Shown here: positions 55,640 through 64,000 of the stretch, piece by piece
Layout: each line of letters opens with the position of its first letter
Position numbering within the stretch: position 1 is the first letter of the stretch
NCBI RefSeq assembly: GCF_041821025.1
Contig: NZ_JBGUAY010000004.1
Coordinates: 409,935 to 473,934 of the forward strand
Direction of reading: 5' to 3'
DNA from: Egicoccus sp. AB-alg6-2
Lineage (GTDB): Bacteria; Actinomycetota; Nitriliruptoria; Nitriliruptorales; Nitriliruptoraceae
Length of the DNA: 64,000 bases
Made by a program: the position numbers and the translations under genes
Notes under the pieces: generated by a model
What the model saw: only the letters and a program-made list of their open reading frames with translations
The model's database searches: none
Told to the model about the DNA's origin: nothing

Positions 55640-57106
55640 GTGCGCGACGCGAGCGCCGGGGACGAGATGTACGACTACGCACGCGCGGCGGTCGAGGCCG
55701 CGCTCGCCGCAGGCGCCACCTATGCCGATGCGCGGGTGGTGATCCGCCGCCAGGAACGTATCGCCGCACACAACGGCGAACTCGAATCGGTGACCCACAA
55801 CGAGGACGCCGGTGTCGGCGTCCGTGCGCTGATCGGCTCGTCGTGGGGCTTCGCCGCCACGGGCGAGCTGACCGACACGGCCGCGAAGAAGGCCGGCGGC
55901 GAGGCGACCGCGACCGCGAAGGCGTCCGCGCTCGTTCCGGGTTCGGCGATCGAGCTGGCCGACGTGCCGGTGGCGCAGGACTCCTACGAGACGCCGCACG
56001 CCGAGAACCCGTTCGACGTCCCGCTGGCCGAGAAGGTCGAGCTGGTCGTCGGCGCGACCCGCACGATGCACGAGGTCGAGGGCATCGCGGTGGCCACCGC
56101 GCACATCGGGTTCTGGGACACCGACAAGTGGTTCGTCTCCTCCCAGGGGCACCGCATCCACCAGCACATCGTCGAGGCCGGCGGCGGCATGGACGCGACG
56201 GCGGTCGGCGAGTCCGAGACGCAGCGCCGCAGCTATCCGCAGTCGTTCGGGCACTACGAGACCGGTGGCTACGAGGTGGTCCGCCGCTTCGACATGCCCG
56301 GCAACGCGCAGCGGGTCGCCGAGGAGGCGGTGCAGCTGCTCGACGCGGCGGACTGCCCGTCGGGCGAGATGGACCTGGTCCTCGAGTCGAGCCAGCTGGC
56401 GCTCCAGATCCACGAATCCGTCGGCCACGCGATCGAACTCGACCGCATCCTCGGATGGGAGGCCGCGTTCGCCGGCACGAGCTTCCTGGAGCTCGACAAG
56501 CTCGGCAGCCTCAAGTACGGCTCCGAGCTGATGAACATCACCGCGGACGCCACGATCCCGGGGGCACTGTCGACCTTCGGCTACGACGACGAGGGCACGC
56601 CGGCCCGCTCCGTCGACATCGTGCGCGACGGGACCTGGGTCGGGGTGCTCTCGGGCCGCGACACCGCACACCTCGCCGGCCTCGAACCCGGCGGCATGGT
56701 GCGCGCCGACGGCTTCAACCGGCTGCCGATGGTCCGCATGACCAACGTGGGCCTCAAGCCGGGCGAGGGCTCGCTCGACGAGATCATCGCCGACACCAAG
56801 CGCGGGGTGTACATGGCCACCAACCGCTCGTGGTCGATCGACGACCGGCGACTCAACTTCCAGTTCGGCTGCGAGATCGGTTGGGAGATCGTCGACGGCA
56901 AGCTCGGACGCATGGTCAAGAACCCGACCTACACCGGGATCACCCCCCGCTTCTGGGCGTCGCTCGACCGTCTCGCCGGTCAGGACGAGTGGGTGCCCTG
57001 GGGCGTGCCCAACTGCGGCAAGGGACAACCCATGCAGGTCGGCCACACCGGCCATCCCGCCTCACCGGGGCGGTTCCACGACGTCCGCGTCGGCGTGAGG
57101 GGCTGA
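55640..57106 (+). CDS. tldD: metalloprotease TldD
   Basis: 488 residues from GTG 55640, with GGGAGGG 6 bases before; ATG 55667 is an alternative. The zinc motif HExxxH is present (LQIHESVGHAIELD), together with SYPQSFGHYETGGYE and PGALSTFGYDDEGTPARS. TldD works with TldE as a heterodimeric peptidase that can mature peptides. TAGCGT (55603-55608) is a -10-like element 31 bp upstream. The partner follows 3 bp later. Confidence 0.96.
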   Translation: MRDASAGDEMYDYARAAVEAALAAGATYADARVVIRRQERIAAHNGELESVTHNEDAGVGVRALIGSSWGFAATGELTDTAAKKAGGEATATAKASALVPGSAIELADVPVAQDSYETPHAENPFDVPLAEKVELVVGATRTMHEVEGIAVATAHIGFWDTDKWFVSSQGHRIHQHIVEAGGGMDATAVGESETQRRSYPQSFGHYETGGYEVVRRFDMPGNAQRVAEEAVQLLDAADCPSGEMDLVLESSQLALQIHESVGHAIELDRILGWEAAFAGTSFLELDKLGSLKYGSELMNITADATIPGALSTFGYDDEGTPARSVDIVRDGTWVGVLSGRDTAHLAGLEPGGMVRADGFNRLPMVRMTNVGLKPGEGSLDEIIADTKRGVYMATNRSWSIDDRRLNFQFGCEIGWEIVDGKLGRMVKNPTYTGITPRFWASLDRLAGQDEWVPWGVPNCGKGQPMQVGHTGHPASPGRFHDVRVGVRG

Positions 57107-57109
57107 GCG

Positions 57110-58492
57110 ATGACCACCGACGAGCACACCGTCCACGACCTCGACGACCTGCAGGCGCTCGCCGACCGGGTCATCGAACTGGTGCAGGACAATCCGCGCG
57201 CGGCGGACGGTTCGGTCGAGGCCAACGTCCTGGTCGGCCGCACCCGTCACGGGCTGACCCGGTTCGCCAACTCCTTCATCCACCAGCACGTGGGTGAGGA
57301 CACCGTGACCATCGGGTTGACCGTGGCGGTCGGCGGTCGGACCGCGACCGCCGGCACCACCGACACCCGCGACGACGCACTGGCCGGCCTCATCGACGCG
57401 ACCCTGGCGTCTGCGGCACTCCAGCCGGTGGACCCGCACTGGCCCGGCGCCACGCCGCCGGCCGAGGTGCACGGGCCCGGCAACTTCGACCCGGCGACGG
57501 CCGCTGCCCGGCCCGAGGAGCGCGCCGAGCGGGTCAAGGCCTTCGTCGACGCCGACCCCGGCCTGCGGGCCGCGGGCTTCCTCGACACGCAGGCGACCTG
57601 GGCGGCGTTCGCCTCGACGGCTGGTCAGCGCGTGACCGGCCGTTCGACGCGGGCGACGATCGACGGGATCCACCAGACCGACCGCTCCGCCGGGTCGGCG
57701 CACCAGACCGCCCGGTCGCTGGCCGACCTCGACGCGGCGAAGGCGGGCGCGGTCGCAGCCGACCGGGGCCGTCGATCAGCGGAGTTCGTCGACCTCGATC
57801 CCGGCATCTACGAGGTCGTCCTCGGGCCCGAAGCGGTGTCGACCATGCTCACCTTCCTCGGTGTGTACGGCTTCAACGCCAAGATGCACCTCGAGGGCGG
57901 CTCGTTCGTCAAGCTCGGTGAGCAGCAGCTCGACGAGCAGATCGCGATCCTCGAGGACCCGACGGATCCGCGCGCGATCGCCCTGCCCTTCGACAACGAA
58001 GGCACGCCGCGGCGATCGTTCCCGCTGGTCGAGGCCGGGGTCACCCGCAACCTCGCCCACGACCGACGTACCGCCAGGCGTGCCGGTGCGGAGACCACCG
58101 GCAGCGCCGTGCCCGGCGGCTCGGAGTTCGGCGCCGTTCCCACGACCATCAAGTTGCTCCCCGGCACGGCCACGCCCGAGGAGCTGGTGTCCGGTGTCCA
58201 GCGCGGCCTGCTGGTGACCCAGTTCCACTACTGCCGGGTGCTCGACCCGAAGAGCCTCGTCGTCACGGGCCTGACGCGCAACGGCACCTTCCGGATCGAG
58301 GACGGTCAGGTGGCGGGCGCGGTCGGCAACCTGCGGTTCACCCAGTCGTTCGTCGGCGCCCTGGCCCAGGGGCAGGTGGCCGCCATCGGCAACGACGACC
58401 GCTACGCCGACGGCGAGTTCGGCGCGGGCGTCGTCATCGCCCCGTCGCTGCGCCTGAAGGCGTGGAACTTCACGGGCGGCGCCAAGGGATGA
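57110..58492 (+). CDS. tldE: TldE/PmbA, partner of TldD
   Basis: 460 residues. The PmbA/TldE pattern without the HExxxH motif: ARTRHGLTRFANSFIHQHV-like start, VVLGPEAVSTMLTFLGVYGFNAKMHLEGGSF, DPRAIALPFDNEGTPRRSFPLVEAGV, and GLLVTQFHYCRVLDPKSLVVTGLTRNG. It completes the TldD protease. No precursor peptide or biosynthetic genes are near, so a general proteolytic role is likely. The stop overlaps the next start (ATGA). Confidence 0.95.
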   Translation: MTTDEHTVHDLDDLQALADRVIELVQDNPRAADGSVEANVLVGRTRHGLTRFANSFIHQHVGEDTVTIGLTVAVGGRTATAGTTDTRDDALAGLIDATLASAALQPVDPHWPGATPPAEVHGPGNFDPATAAARPEERAERVKAFVDADPGLRAAGFLDTQATWAAFASTAGQRVTGRSTRATIDGIHQTDRSAGSAHQTARSLADLDAAKAGAVAADRGRRSAEFVDLDPGIYEVVLGPEAVSTMLTFLGVYGFNAKMHLEGGSFVKLGEQQLDEQIAILEDPTDPRAIALPFDNEGTPRRSFPLVEAGVTRNLAHDRRTARRAGAETTGSAVPGGSEFGAVPTTIKLLPGTATPEELVSGVQRGLLVTQFHYCRVLDPKSLVVTGLTRNGTFRIEDGQVAGAVGNLRFTQSFVGALAQGQVAAIGNDDRYADGEFGAGVVIAPSLRLKAWNFTGGAKG

Positions 58493-59295
58493 CGGAGCGC
58501 CGGTTCCGCCGTGCGCTGGTCACCGGTGCCTCCTCGGGCATCGGCGCCTCGTTCGCCCGCCTGCTCGCCGACCGGGGCGTCGCCACCGTGCTGGTGGCGC
58601 GCTCGGCCGATCGGTTGGGCGAGCTCGCCACCACGCTACGCACCGAGCACCCCGGCCATCCCGGCGGCGACGTCGAGGTGGTGCCCGCGGATCTGACCAC
58701 GGCGGACGGACTCGAGCGCGTCGGTGCCCGCCTGCGTGACGGGGACCGGCCGATCGACCTGCTGATCAACAACGCCGGCGCCGGGCAGGTCGGTCTCTTC
58801 ATGGACCTCGACCCCGACGACGCGCAGACGGCCGTTCTGCTCAACGTGGTCGCGCCGCTGCGGCTGGCACACGCCGCCCTGCCGACCCTGGCGGCGCAGG
58901 GTGGCGCGCTGTTGAACGTGGCATCGATCGCCTCGTTCCAGCCGGTGCCGATGATGGCGACCTACGCCGCGACCAAGGCGTTCGTGGCGAGCTGGTCGCA
59001 GGCACTGCACGAGGAACTCCGCGGCACCGGTGTGACGGTGACCGCGCTCGCGCCCGGTTTCACCCGCTCGGGCTTCGTCGACGCCGCCGACGCCCGGGAC
59101 GTGGCCTCGCGCATCCCGGGTCCTTTTTGGGACGGCCCCGACGAGGTGGCGCGGGCCGGGCTGGACGGCGTCGCGAGGGGCCGCGCGCTGGTGGTGCCGA
59201 GCTGGCTGTACCGGGCGGGCGTGACCGCGTCCTCGCTCACGCCGACGTTCGTGACACGACGGCTCGTCGGCGAGGTGACACGCCGCCTCGGCTGA
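58489..59295 (+). CDS. short-chain dehydrogenase/reductase
   Basis: 268 residues from the ATG at 58489. Cofactor motif VTGASSGIGASFARLLA, NNAGAGQVG, and the catalytic Ser/Tyr/Lys in VASIASFQPVPMMATYAATKAFV. It resembles the classical DltE/YqjQ-type group with unknown substrates. Translationally coupled to tldE by overlap, but no functional tie is known. Confidence 0.93.
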   Translation: MTERRFRRALVTGASSGIGASFARLLADRGVATVLVARSADRLGELATTLRTEHPGHPGGDVEVVPADLTTADGLERVGARLRDGDRPIDLLINNAGAGQVGLFMDLDPDDAQTAVLLNVVAPLRLAHAALPTLAAQGGALLNVASIASFQPVPMMATYAATKAFVASWSQALHEELRGTGVTVTALAPGFTRSGFVDAADARDVASRIPGPFWDGPDEVARAGLDGVARGRALVVPSWLYRAGVTASSLTPTFVTRRLVGEVTRRLG

Positions 59296-59325
59296 GCCGG
59301 AACGGGCGCCGAGGCGCGGATGCGG

Positions 59326-60324
59326 TCAGCTCGACCCGCCGCCACGCTTCGCGCGGTACATGACGGCATCGGCGAGCCGGAGCAGATCCTCAGCCGACGA
59401 CGGCGGACTGTGGATGGTCGTGACACCGACGCTGACGCTGACCTCCGCGTCACCGGAACGCAGGTGCTCACCGAAGGCGTCCCGCAGGCTGCGGAAGAAC
59501 GCAGCGGCCTCGACCTGGTCGGTGTCGGCCAGCAGCAGGAAGAACTCGTCCCCGCCGACGCGGGCCGCGAGGTCGGTGCGGCGCATGCGCGTCCGCAGCA
59601 GCCGGGCCAGGTCGCGAAGGACGGCGTCGCCCTCCTCATGGCCGAGCCGGTCGTTGATGCGCTTGAAGTCGTCGATGTCGAGGTAGGCGACCGTCATCGG
59701 CGAGCCCGTACGACGCATGCGGGCGATCTCGAGCTCGGCCCGGTTGTAGAGGGCGCGACGGTTGGCCAGCCGGGTCAGCTCGTCGATCCCGGACAGCGTG
59801 GCGGCACGATCGAGCATCTCGAGCAGTCCCTGCACGACCACGACGACCGCGCACAGGCTCACGAACCGCAGCACCCCCTCGGCCAACGCGAACGGGGCGG
59901 CGAGCGAACCTGCGGGTGGCGCCGAGAGCATCCAGGTCACGCTCGCCAGGGCGGCGAGAGCCGAGGCGGCGACCGCCCGGCAGGCGACGGCGGCAAGGGC
60001 GACCGGAACGACGTACAACATGCCGAGGCCACGCTGTCCGGTGAGCGAGGCGAAGCCGATCCCGACGATCGCGGCCGCCGCGACGGTGACGACCAGGCCG
60101 GCAGGCGCGACCAGCAGCGCATGCACCATGGACGCCGAGCGCGATCCCGCCGGGTCGCTGGTGGCCAGCACGCGACGTGCCCGCCCCGGCGACGTCATCC
60201 ACCCCCGGCGGTCGTCGGCTGCCGACCCGACGTGGCGCGGTGGGGCGAGGTCCGTCGCGTTCACGTGGAGCGCCGCCGGCCGCCACGTCCGGGTCGCGGT
60301 GCTCCACGGTGCGGTCACGGCCAC
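59326..60324 (-). CDS. membrane-bound diguanylate cyclase (GGDEF)
   Basis: 332 residues from GTG 60324; GTG 60318 has better spacing from GGGGAGG. Four to five membrane segments (about 65-165) form the sensor part. The GGDEF domain (about 175-330) has DELTRLANRRALYN, DIDDFKRINDRLGHEEGDAVL and an intact ARVGGDEFFLLL active site. An RxxD inhibitory site upstream of it is not obvious. It makes c-di-GMP. The PilZ protein at 8945-9610 could be a receiver. A near-palindrome lies at 60373-60386. Confidence 0.92.
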   Translation of the reverse strand: MAVTAPWSTATRTWRPAALHVNATDLAPPRHVGSAADDRRGWMTSPGRARRVLATSDPAGSRSASMVHALLVAPAGLVVTVAAAAIVGIGFASLTGQRGLGMLYVVPVALAAVACRAVAASALAALASVTWMLSAPPAGSLAAPFALAEGVLRFVSLCAVVVVVQGLLEMLDRAATLSGIDELTRLANRRALYNRAELEIARMRRTGSPMTVAYLDIDDFKRINDRLGHEEGDAVLRDLARLLRTRMRRTDLAARVGGDEFFLLLADTDQVEAAAFFRSLRDAFGEHLRSGDAEVSVSVGVTTIHSPPSSAEDLLRLADAVMYRAKRGGGSS

Positions 60325-60372
60325 CTCCCCGACGGCTCCCAGCAGTGAACGTGACGAGGGCTCCTGGCGGCA

Positions 60373-60386
60373 GTGACAGTTGTCCC
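60373..60386 (-). promoter_or_regulatory. near-palindrome upstream of GGDEF gene
   Basis: GTGACAGTTGTCCC agrees with the perfect palindrome at 63011-63024 at 12 of 14 positions and lies 49 bp before the GGDEF start. Confidence 0.45.
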
Positions 60387-60421
60387 TGGCCTAGCCCGGA
60401 TGAGTCGTTCCTCCCCCGCGC

Positions 60422-61156
60422 TCATCGCAGCACCGTGTGATCGTGGGGCTGCGGGTCGAACCGGTAGCCGATCCCGTGCACGGTCACGATCCAGCGGTCC
60501 CCCACCGCGCCGGCGGCATCGAACTTGCGGCGCAACCGGCGCACGTGCTCGGTGACCGTGGCCCGGTCCTGACCGTGGCGTCCACCGATCCAGGCGTGTT
60601 GCAGCAACTCCCGTCGGGTGAAGACCTGACGCTGTCGGGCCACCAGGAACGCCAGCAGGCTGAACTCCTGGGCGGTCAGCGTGAGCAGATTGCCGTTGAG
60701 GTGAGCCTCGCGCGCGGCCACGTCCACCTGCAGCGGTCCGGCGTACAGCAACGTTCCGGCGCTCACGACGCTCGTCCGGCGAAGGACCGCGCGCAACCGG
60801 GCCGAGAACTCCGGTGCGGAAAAGGGTTCGACGAGGACGTCGTCGGCGCCCAGCTCCCATGCCAGGACGCGCGCCTCCTCGCTCGCGCCCTCGGGAAGGA
60901 CGACGATCAGGGGCTCGGCCGTGCGCCGGCGCAGGTCACGAATCGTCTCGAAACCGGCTCCGCCGGCGATCGACACCACGACCCCGGTGGTCGTGCCGCT
61001 GTCGAGCAGGTCGACGGCCTCGTCGAAGAGCGTGACCGTGCGCAACGCGAAGCCGTCGAGGGCCAGCCGTGCCCGGACCCGGTCGATCAGCGGCGCAGCG
61101 AGGCGTCGCTCCTCGAGGAGCACGAAGCGTGGTGCGCTGTCCCGATCGACGCTCAC
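60422..61156 (-). CDS. OmpR-type regulator with degenerate receiver
   Basis: 244 residues. Residues 10-125 have a receiver-like fold (FVLLEERRLAAPLID; ELGADDVLVEPFSAPEF), but the phospho-acceptor site reads GVVVSIAGG, with Ser62 where Asp is expected, and the conserved lysine before PF is Glu. Residues 140-240 are an intact winged helix (LTLTAQEFSLLAFLVARQRQVFTRRELLQHAW; VTEHVRRLRRKF; VTVHGIGYRF). DNA binding is likely independent of phosphorylation. No kinase gene is adjacent. It is divergent from another degenerate regulator. Confidence 0.88.
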   Translation of the reverse strand: MSVDRDSAPRFVLLEERRLAAPLIDRVRARLALDGFALRTVTLFDEAVDLLDSGTTTGVVVSIAGGAGFETIRDLRRRTAEPLIVVLPEGASEEARVLAWELGADDVLVEPFSAPEFSARLRAVLRRTSVVSAGTLLYAGPLQVDVAAREAHLNGNLLTLTAQEFSLLAFLVARQRQVFTRRELLQHAWIGGRHGQDRATVTEHVRRLRRKFDAAGAVGDRWIVTVHGIGYRFDPQPHDHTVLR

Positions 61157-61599
61157 GGTGTCCCCCCGCAGCCGCCGTGCACCGGAGTGAAGACGTTTGG
61201 TCGCCTGTCCCCGACAAAAAGGACATTACCCCCCGCTGTCGCCGTTCAGAGGCGGTTCGGAGCCAATTCGCGCTTCTCCGCCCGCCGGACCGGGCCATCG
61301 GGACAGGGAGACTAGGCAGGGCTGATCAGGTCGGTCCGTCAGCGGCGTCCAGATCCCGGCGGGAAGCGCTAGACCGGGGCAGATGTCCCGGTACCTCCCT
61401 CCCGGGGCACTCGTCCTGTTTCAGGACGGGCGTCCTTCGGGCAGTGTCCGCGCGTCACGACGGCAGAGATCACAACGGCGGCCCAAATTGGTCAACGGAC
61501 CGGCAACCCGGCTGCCACGCCGCGAGCTGACAGGCACGCTCGGTGCGCCGGCTGGGAGCAACGCCAGGCGAGCGGGACGCGGGACAGCGGGGGAATGTT
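61157..61599. other. 443-bp divergent regulatory region
   Basis: No gene seen. It holds TGTCCC/GGGACA hexamers at 61206-61211, 61300-61305, 61384-61389 and 61581-61586, an AT-rich patch at 61213-61229 (unusual here), and a hairpin CGTCCTG-TTT-CAGGACG at 61412-61428. It probably carries the promoters of both regulators. Confidence 0.5.
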
Positions 61600-62301
61600 A
61601 TGGCGTACGAGCAGCGCGCGGAAATCGTCGTGGTGGACGGGCATGCCGTGGTGTGCGAAGGCATCCGCGGCATGATCCACGGTCGTGAGGGCCTGTGGGT
61701 GAGCGGTCGGGCCGGGAGCGTGGCCGAAGCGGTCACGCTGGTGCCGGCGCTGCAACCGCAGATCGTGCTCGTCGGTCTCCGGCTGCCCGACGGTGACGCG
61801 AGCGACCTGATCCGGCAGCTGCGTCGGGTTGCACCGCGGGTGAAGTCGGTCGTCTTCAGCCCCGTCGCCGACGACGAGTCGTTCTTCTCCTCCGTCGTCG
61901 CGGGAGCGGTCGGTTTCGTGACGGACGACATCACCAGCGAGGGCTTGGTGCGAGCCCTGGCGAAGGTCGCGGCGGGCGAATCGCTCGTCACGCCGGCCGC
62001 GATCGAGGACTTGCGTCGCAAGATGCGGCGGGCGCCGCGGCCGAATGCGCTGGCGGCATCGCTGACGGGTCAGGAGGCCCGCATCATGTCGATGGTCGTC
62101 GAAGGCGCCACCAACGGCGAGATCGCCCGGGAGCTCTCGCTGGCGGAGAAGACCGTCCGCAACTACATGTCGAGCATCCTCGCCAAGGCGGGCGTCCGGA
62201 ACCGGACCGAGCTCACCGCGGCAGTCGTACGCTCCGCGGCCGCCGCCCCACCGCGCGACGTGCACATCATCCGGCTGCCCGACGACGCCCGGGTCGGCTG
62301 A
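61600..62301 (+). CDS. NarL/LuxR-type regulator with degenerate receiver
   Basis: 233 residues from the ATG at 61600. The receiver fold is recognisable (IVVVDGHAVVCEGIRGMI; AGAVGFVTDDITSEGL), but the second acidic residue is Gly14, the phospho-acceptor position is Gly59 in QIVLVGLRLPDG, and the lysine is replaced by Thr. The LuxR helix-turn-helix (LTGQEARIMSMVVEGATNGEIARELSLAEKTVRNYMSSIL) is intact. It should act without phosphorylation, perhaps by ligand or partner binding. Confidence 0.9.
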   Translation: MAYEQRAEIVVVDGHAVVCEGIRGMIHGREGLWVSGRAGSVAEAVTLVPALQPQIVLVGLRLPDGDASDLIRQLRRVAPRVKSVVFSPVADDESFFSSVVAGAVGFVTDDITSEGLVRALAKVAAGESLVTPAAIEDLRRKMRRAPRPNALAASLTGQEARIMSMVVEGATNGEIARELSLAEKTVRNYMSSILAKAGVRNRTELTAAVVRSAAAAPPRDVHIIRLPDDARVG

Positions 62302-62382
62302 GTCCGCTCGCCCCGGACCTGCTTTCGGCCTCACGGCACGCAGGATCCTCAAGCTTCTCCCACCGCTGGCCGAGACATGAGT

Positions 62383-62424
62383 GCGGCCCCGGCATGGGGC
62401 GTGGGGACGCAGGGCCGGGGCCGC
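62383..62424. terminator. bidirectional hairpin between convergent regulators
   Basis: An 11-bp perfect stem, GCGGCCCCGGC (62383-62393) with its complement at 62414-62424, enclosing a smaller GCGT/ACGC stem. It sits between the LuxR-type stop and the XRE gene's stop. Confidence 0.6.
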
Positions 62425-62547
62425 GTCCGCCGCCGCTCGAGATACGGCAGACGCCCGCAGCGTAGGTCCAGCGCCACCGCCACAGAACAGACACCTGTCC
62501 CGTCTTTCCGGCGTTCCCGCCACCGAAACGGCCCGGCAAACGCGCCG

Positions 62548-62934
62548 TCAGTCGTTCCTCTGTGACTGCTCGGTCAACAGGCGTACGAGGTGGAGCACCG
62601 GTTCCACGTGCTCGGGGGCCAGCTCGTCGCACAGCCTCGAGAGTTCGTTGCGGGCCTGCTCGACCTCCCCGACGAGTGGCCCGGCAGCGCGCACGTCCTC
62701 CAGCGCGAGGTCGAGCGCGCTGAGGATGGCCGCGAACGTCTGCGGCCGTGGTCGCCTGCGCCCGGACTCCGTGCTCCGCCAGGCGCCGACGCTGACGCCC
62801 GCGATCTCGGCAGCCTGCTCCTGGGTCCAGCCTCGGGCGAATCGCGCCTCGCGGATCAGCCGGCCGGGACTTACGCCGTTGCGCCGTTGGACGCCCCGAC
62901 GTTCCGTCCCCGACTGCACCTCATGGGCAAACAT
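62548..62934 (-). CDS. XRE-family helix-turn-helix regulator
   Basis: 128 residues from the ATG at 62934. A helix-turn-helix occupies about 25-80 (LIREARFARGWTQEQAAEIAGVSVGAWRSTESGRRRP). The C-terminal 45 residues are helical and acidic (VGEVEQARNELSRLCDELAPEHV), perhaps for dimerisation. A frame extends to 63057, but that would put coding sequence over the palindrome and the possible promoter, so the shorter start is preferred. Confidence 0.82.
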   Translation of the reverse strand: MFAHEVQSGTERRGVQRRNGVSPGRLIREARFARGWTQEQAAEIAGVSVGAWRSTESGRRRPRPQTFAAILSALDLALEDVRAAGPLVGEVEQARNELSRLCDELAPEHVEPVLHLVRLLTEQSQRND

Positions 62935-62982
62935 CGAACACCGCCCCGCCGAGCGGTTGCCGTCCGGGATCCGCCCGGCCGA

Positions 62983-63024
62983 AATGTACGGACGGCGGGG
63001 GACGATGCCAGGGACAGCTGTCCC
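62983..63024 (-). promoter_or_regulatory. possible promoter with perfect palindrome, XRE gene
   Basis: GGGACAGCTGTCCC (63011-63024) is a perfect 14-bp palindrome. On the minus strand CTGGCA (63006-63011) and TACATT (62983-62988) have -35/-10 spacing of 17 bp, so the palindrome abuts the -35. The start at 62934 is 48 bp downstream. Autoregulation by the XRE protein is the simplest reading. Confidence 0.5.
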
Positions 63025-63295
63025 ACGATCTTTCTCGACGGGCATCCGTTCGACCACGCAGCGTTGCCCACCCCTCCATTCCGCGCGCTTCCTGCACTTC
63101 GGCGTCCGCGGAAACTAAGTTGTCGCTGAGTGGTCGACAAGCCGCGTAGCGGGGCGGTGGGAGGCGTCTCGTGGCGCCGACCGGCAACGGGCGGGCAACT
63201 GTCCGCTGCGGGGATCCCGGGCGGTGGTCTAGCCCGGGCCCGGCAGCGGTCGATGCTTTCGGCATCCGCAGCCCCCCACTCGTTCGAGGCTTTCC

Positions 63296-64000
63296 GTGTC
63301 CGTGCCCCAACGCCCGACCCCGGTCGGCGCCCAGCCGACGGCCCTTCGACTGACCCTGGTGCTCGCCCTCCTCACCGCACTGCTCAGCGCACTGCTCTCG
63401 GCGCCGACCCTCGGCGGCAACCGAGCCGAGGCGACCAACACACCGGTCTTCCACGACAGCGTCGACACCGTCCACGCTGACGCGATCCACGACCTGGCCG
63501 CCGACGGCATCGTGCGCGGCTGCACGCCGCAGCGGTTCTGCCCCGACGCTGCCGTGACGCGAGCTCAGCTCGCGGCGCTGCTGACCCGTCTGCTCGAGCT
63601 GCCGCCCCGCTCCGACGTCGTCTTCAGCGACGTCGGAGCCAACCACACCCACGCCGGCGCCATCGGCGCGGCCGCACACGCCGGCATCGCGGTCGGCGCG
63701 AAGGACGGCCGCTACCGCCCCGGCGCCGACGTCACGCGGGAACAGGCGGCTGCCATGATCTCGCGGGCGCTCGGGTTGACGGCCAGCGCCACCTCGACAT
63801 CCCACTTCGTCGATGTCACCGGCACGACGCACGCCGGCGCCATCGCCGCGGTCGCCGCCGCCGAGATCTCGGTGGGTTGCCGCCCGGAGCGCTTCTGCCC
63901 GGATGCGACGCTCACCCGGGGCCAGGCCGCTTCACTGGTGCAGCGCGCCAAGAAGGTGGAGAAGCAGCCACGCACCGGGCCCGCCCCGGCGCCTGCTCCG
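63296..64000 (+). CDS. secreted SLH-repeat protein (3' end outside window)
   Basis: 235 residues are visible from GTG 63296. The signal peptide (about 16-42, ALRLTLVLALLTALLSALLSAP) is followed by three SLH repeats (about 50-105, 108-168 and 172-222; for example VFHDSVDTVHADAIHDLAADGIV and FSDVGANHTHAGAIGAAAHAGI). Repeats 1 and 3 carry a C-x5-6-C pair (GCTPQRFCPDA; GCRPERFCPDA). A Pro/Ala stretch starts at the edge. SLH domains anchor proteins to cell-wall polymers; the effector domain lies beyond the window. Confidence 0.9.
   Translation, partial: MSVPQRPTPVGAQPTALRLTLVLALLTALLSALLSAPTLGGNRAEATNTPVFHDSVDTVHADAIHDLAADGIVRGCTPQRFCPDAAVTRAQLAALLTRLLELPPRSDVVFSDVGANHTHAGAIGAAAHAGIAVGAKDGRYRPGADVTREQAAAMISRALGLTASATSTSHFVDVTGTTHAGAIAAVAAAEISVGCRPERFCPDATLTRGQAASLVQRAKKVEKQPRTGPAPAPAP

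Noticed and set aside
55640..58492. RiPP-type biosynthetic locus around tldD/tldE
   Set aside because: No precursor peptide, modification enzyme or dedicated exporter is adjacent; the pair looks like a general protease.

Overview
The window reads as chromosomal DNA of a very high-GC actinobacterium. The evidence is strongly G/C-biased third codon positions, frequent GTG starts, dense ATGA/TGATG gene overlaps, a GAF-ANTAR regulator, DtxR/IdeR-like iron boxes, a SufR-headed SUF operon, and short TASSST-type -10 elements, some sitting 6-7 bases before the start codon (leaderless genes). A deep-branching class such as Nitriliruptoria would fit, but no rRNA is present, so placement below phylum is a guess. 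There is no prophage, insertion sequence or CRISPR array; this is a mostly housekeeping chromosome with several unusual islands.

Layout. 1-1132: the 5' end of an ABC exporter on the minus strand. 1259-8284: an eight-gene SUF iron-sulfur operon (sufR-B-D-Rieske-C-S-U-T), preceded by a promoter overlapped by a SufR-type CAAC-N6-GTTG operator. 8945-9610: a PilZ protein. 9739-13262: a three-gene cluster (transglutaminase-like, alpha-E, circularly permuted ATP-grasp) of a poorly understood amide-ligase type. 13491-14622: three small unknown proteins. 14632-17812: RecD2 and an oxidoreductase. 18595-19164: a histone-H1-like protein with its own promoter and terminator. 19364-26285: YqeY followed by leucine-catabolism genes (methylcrotonyl-CoA carboxylase, methylglutaconyl-CoA hydratase, HMG-CoA lyase), interrupted by a 62-bp tandem repeat and a Gmad2 lipoprotein. 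26287-29219: hydrolase, TlpA-like, HisC-like and GroES-like genes.

29369-34467: a ferric-iron ABC importer (ATPase on plus; fused permease and binding lipoprotein on minus) with an iron-regulator-like box at both transcription units and a DUF1775/YcnI-type secreted protein inside. 34562-38315: an ABC-2 exporter divergent from a DesK-type kinase/NarL-type regulator pair, with a strong dyad between them. 38427-45010: a run of metabolic genes (MBL hydrolase, MpaB-like, TrxR-like, pirin, GH13). 45083-47141: a small lipoprotein, GAF-ANTAR protein, tRNA-Val and thioesterase. 47154-49998: split transhydrogenase pntA1-A2-B. 50077-53852: catalase with a C-terminal DJ-1-like domain, a SPOR-like membrane protein and a LysM transglycosylase. 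53936-55473: tRNA-Cys and RsgA. 55640-59295: TldD/TldE and an SDR.

59326-64000: a regulatory island with a membrane GGDEF protein, two divergent DNA-binding regulators whose receiver domains have both lost the phospho-acceptor aspartate, an XRE-type regulator with a perfect 14-bp palindrome upstream, and an SLH-repeat protein that runs off the window. This island, the ATP-grasp cluster and the ABC-2 dyad are the most worthwhile leads.
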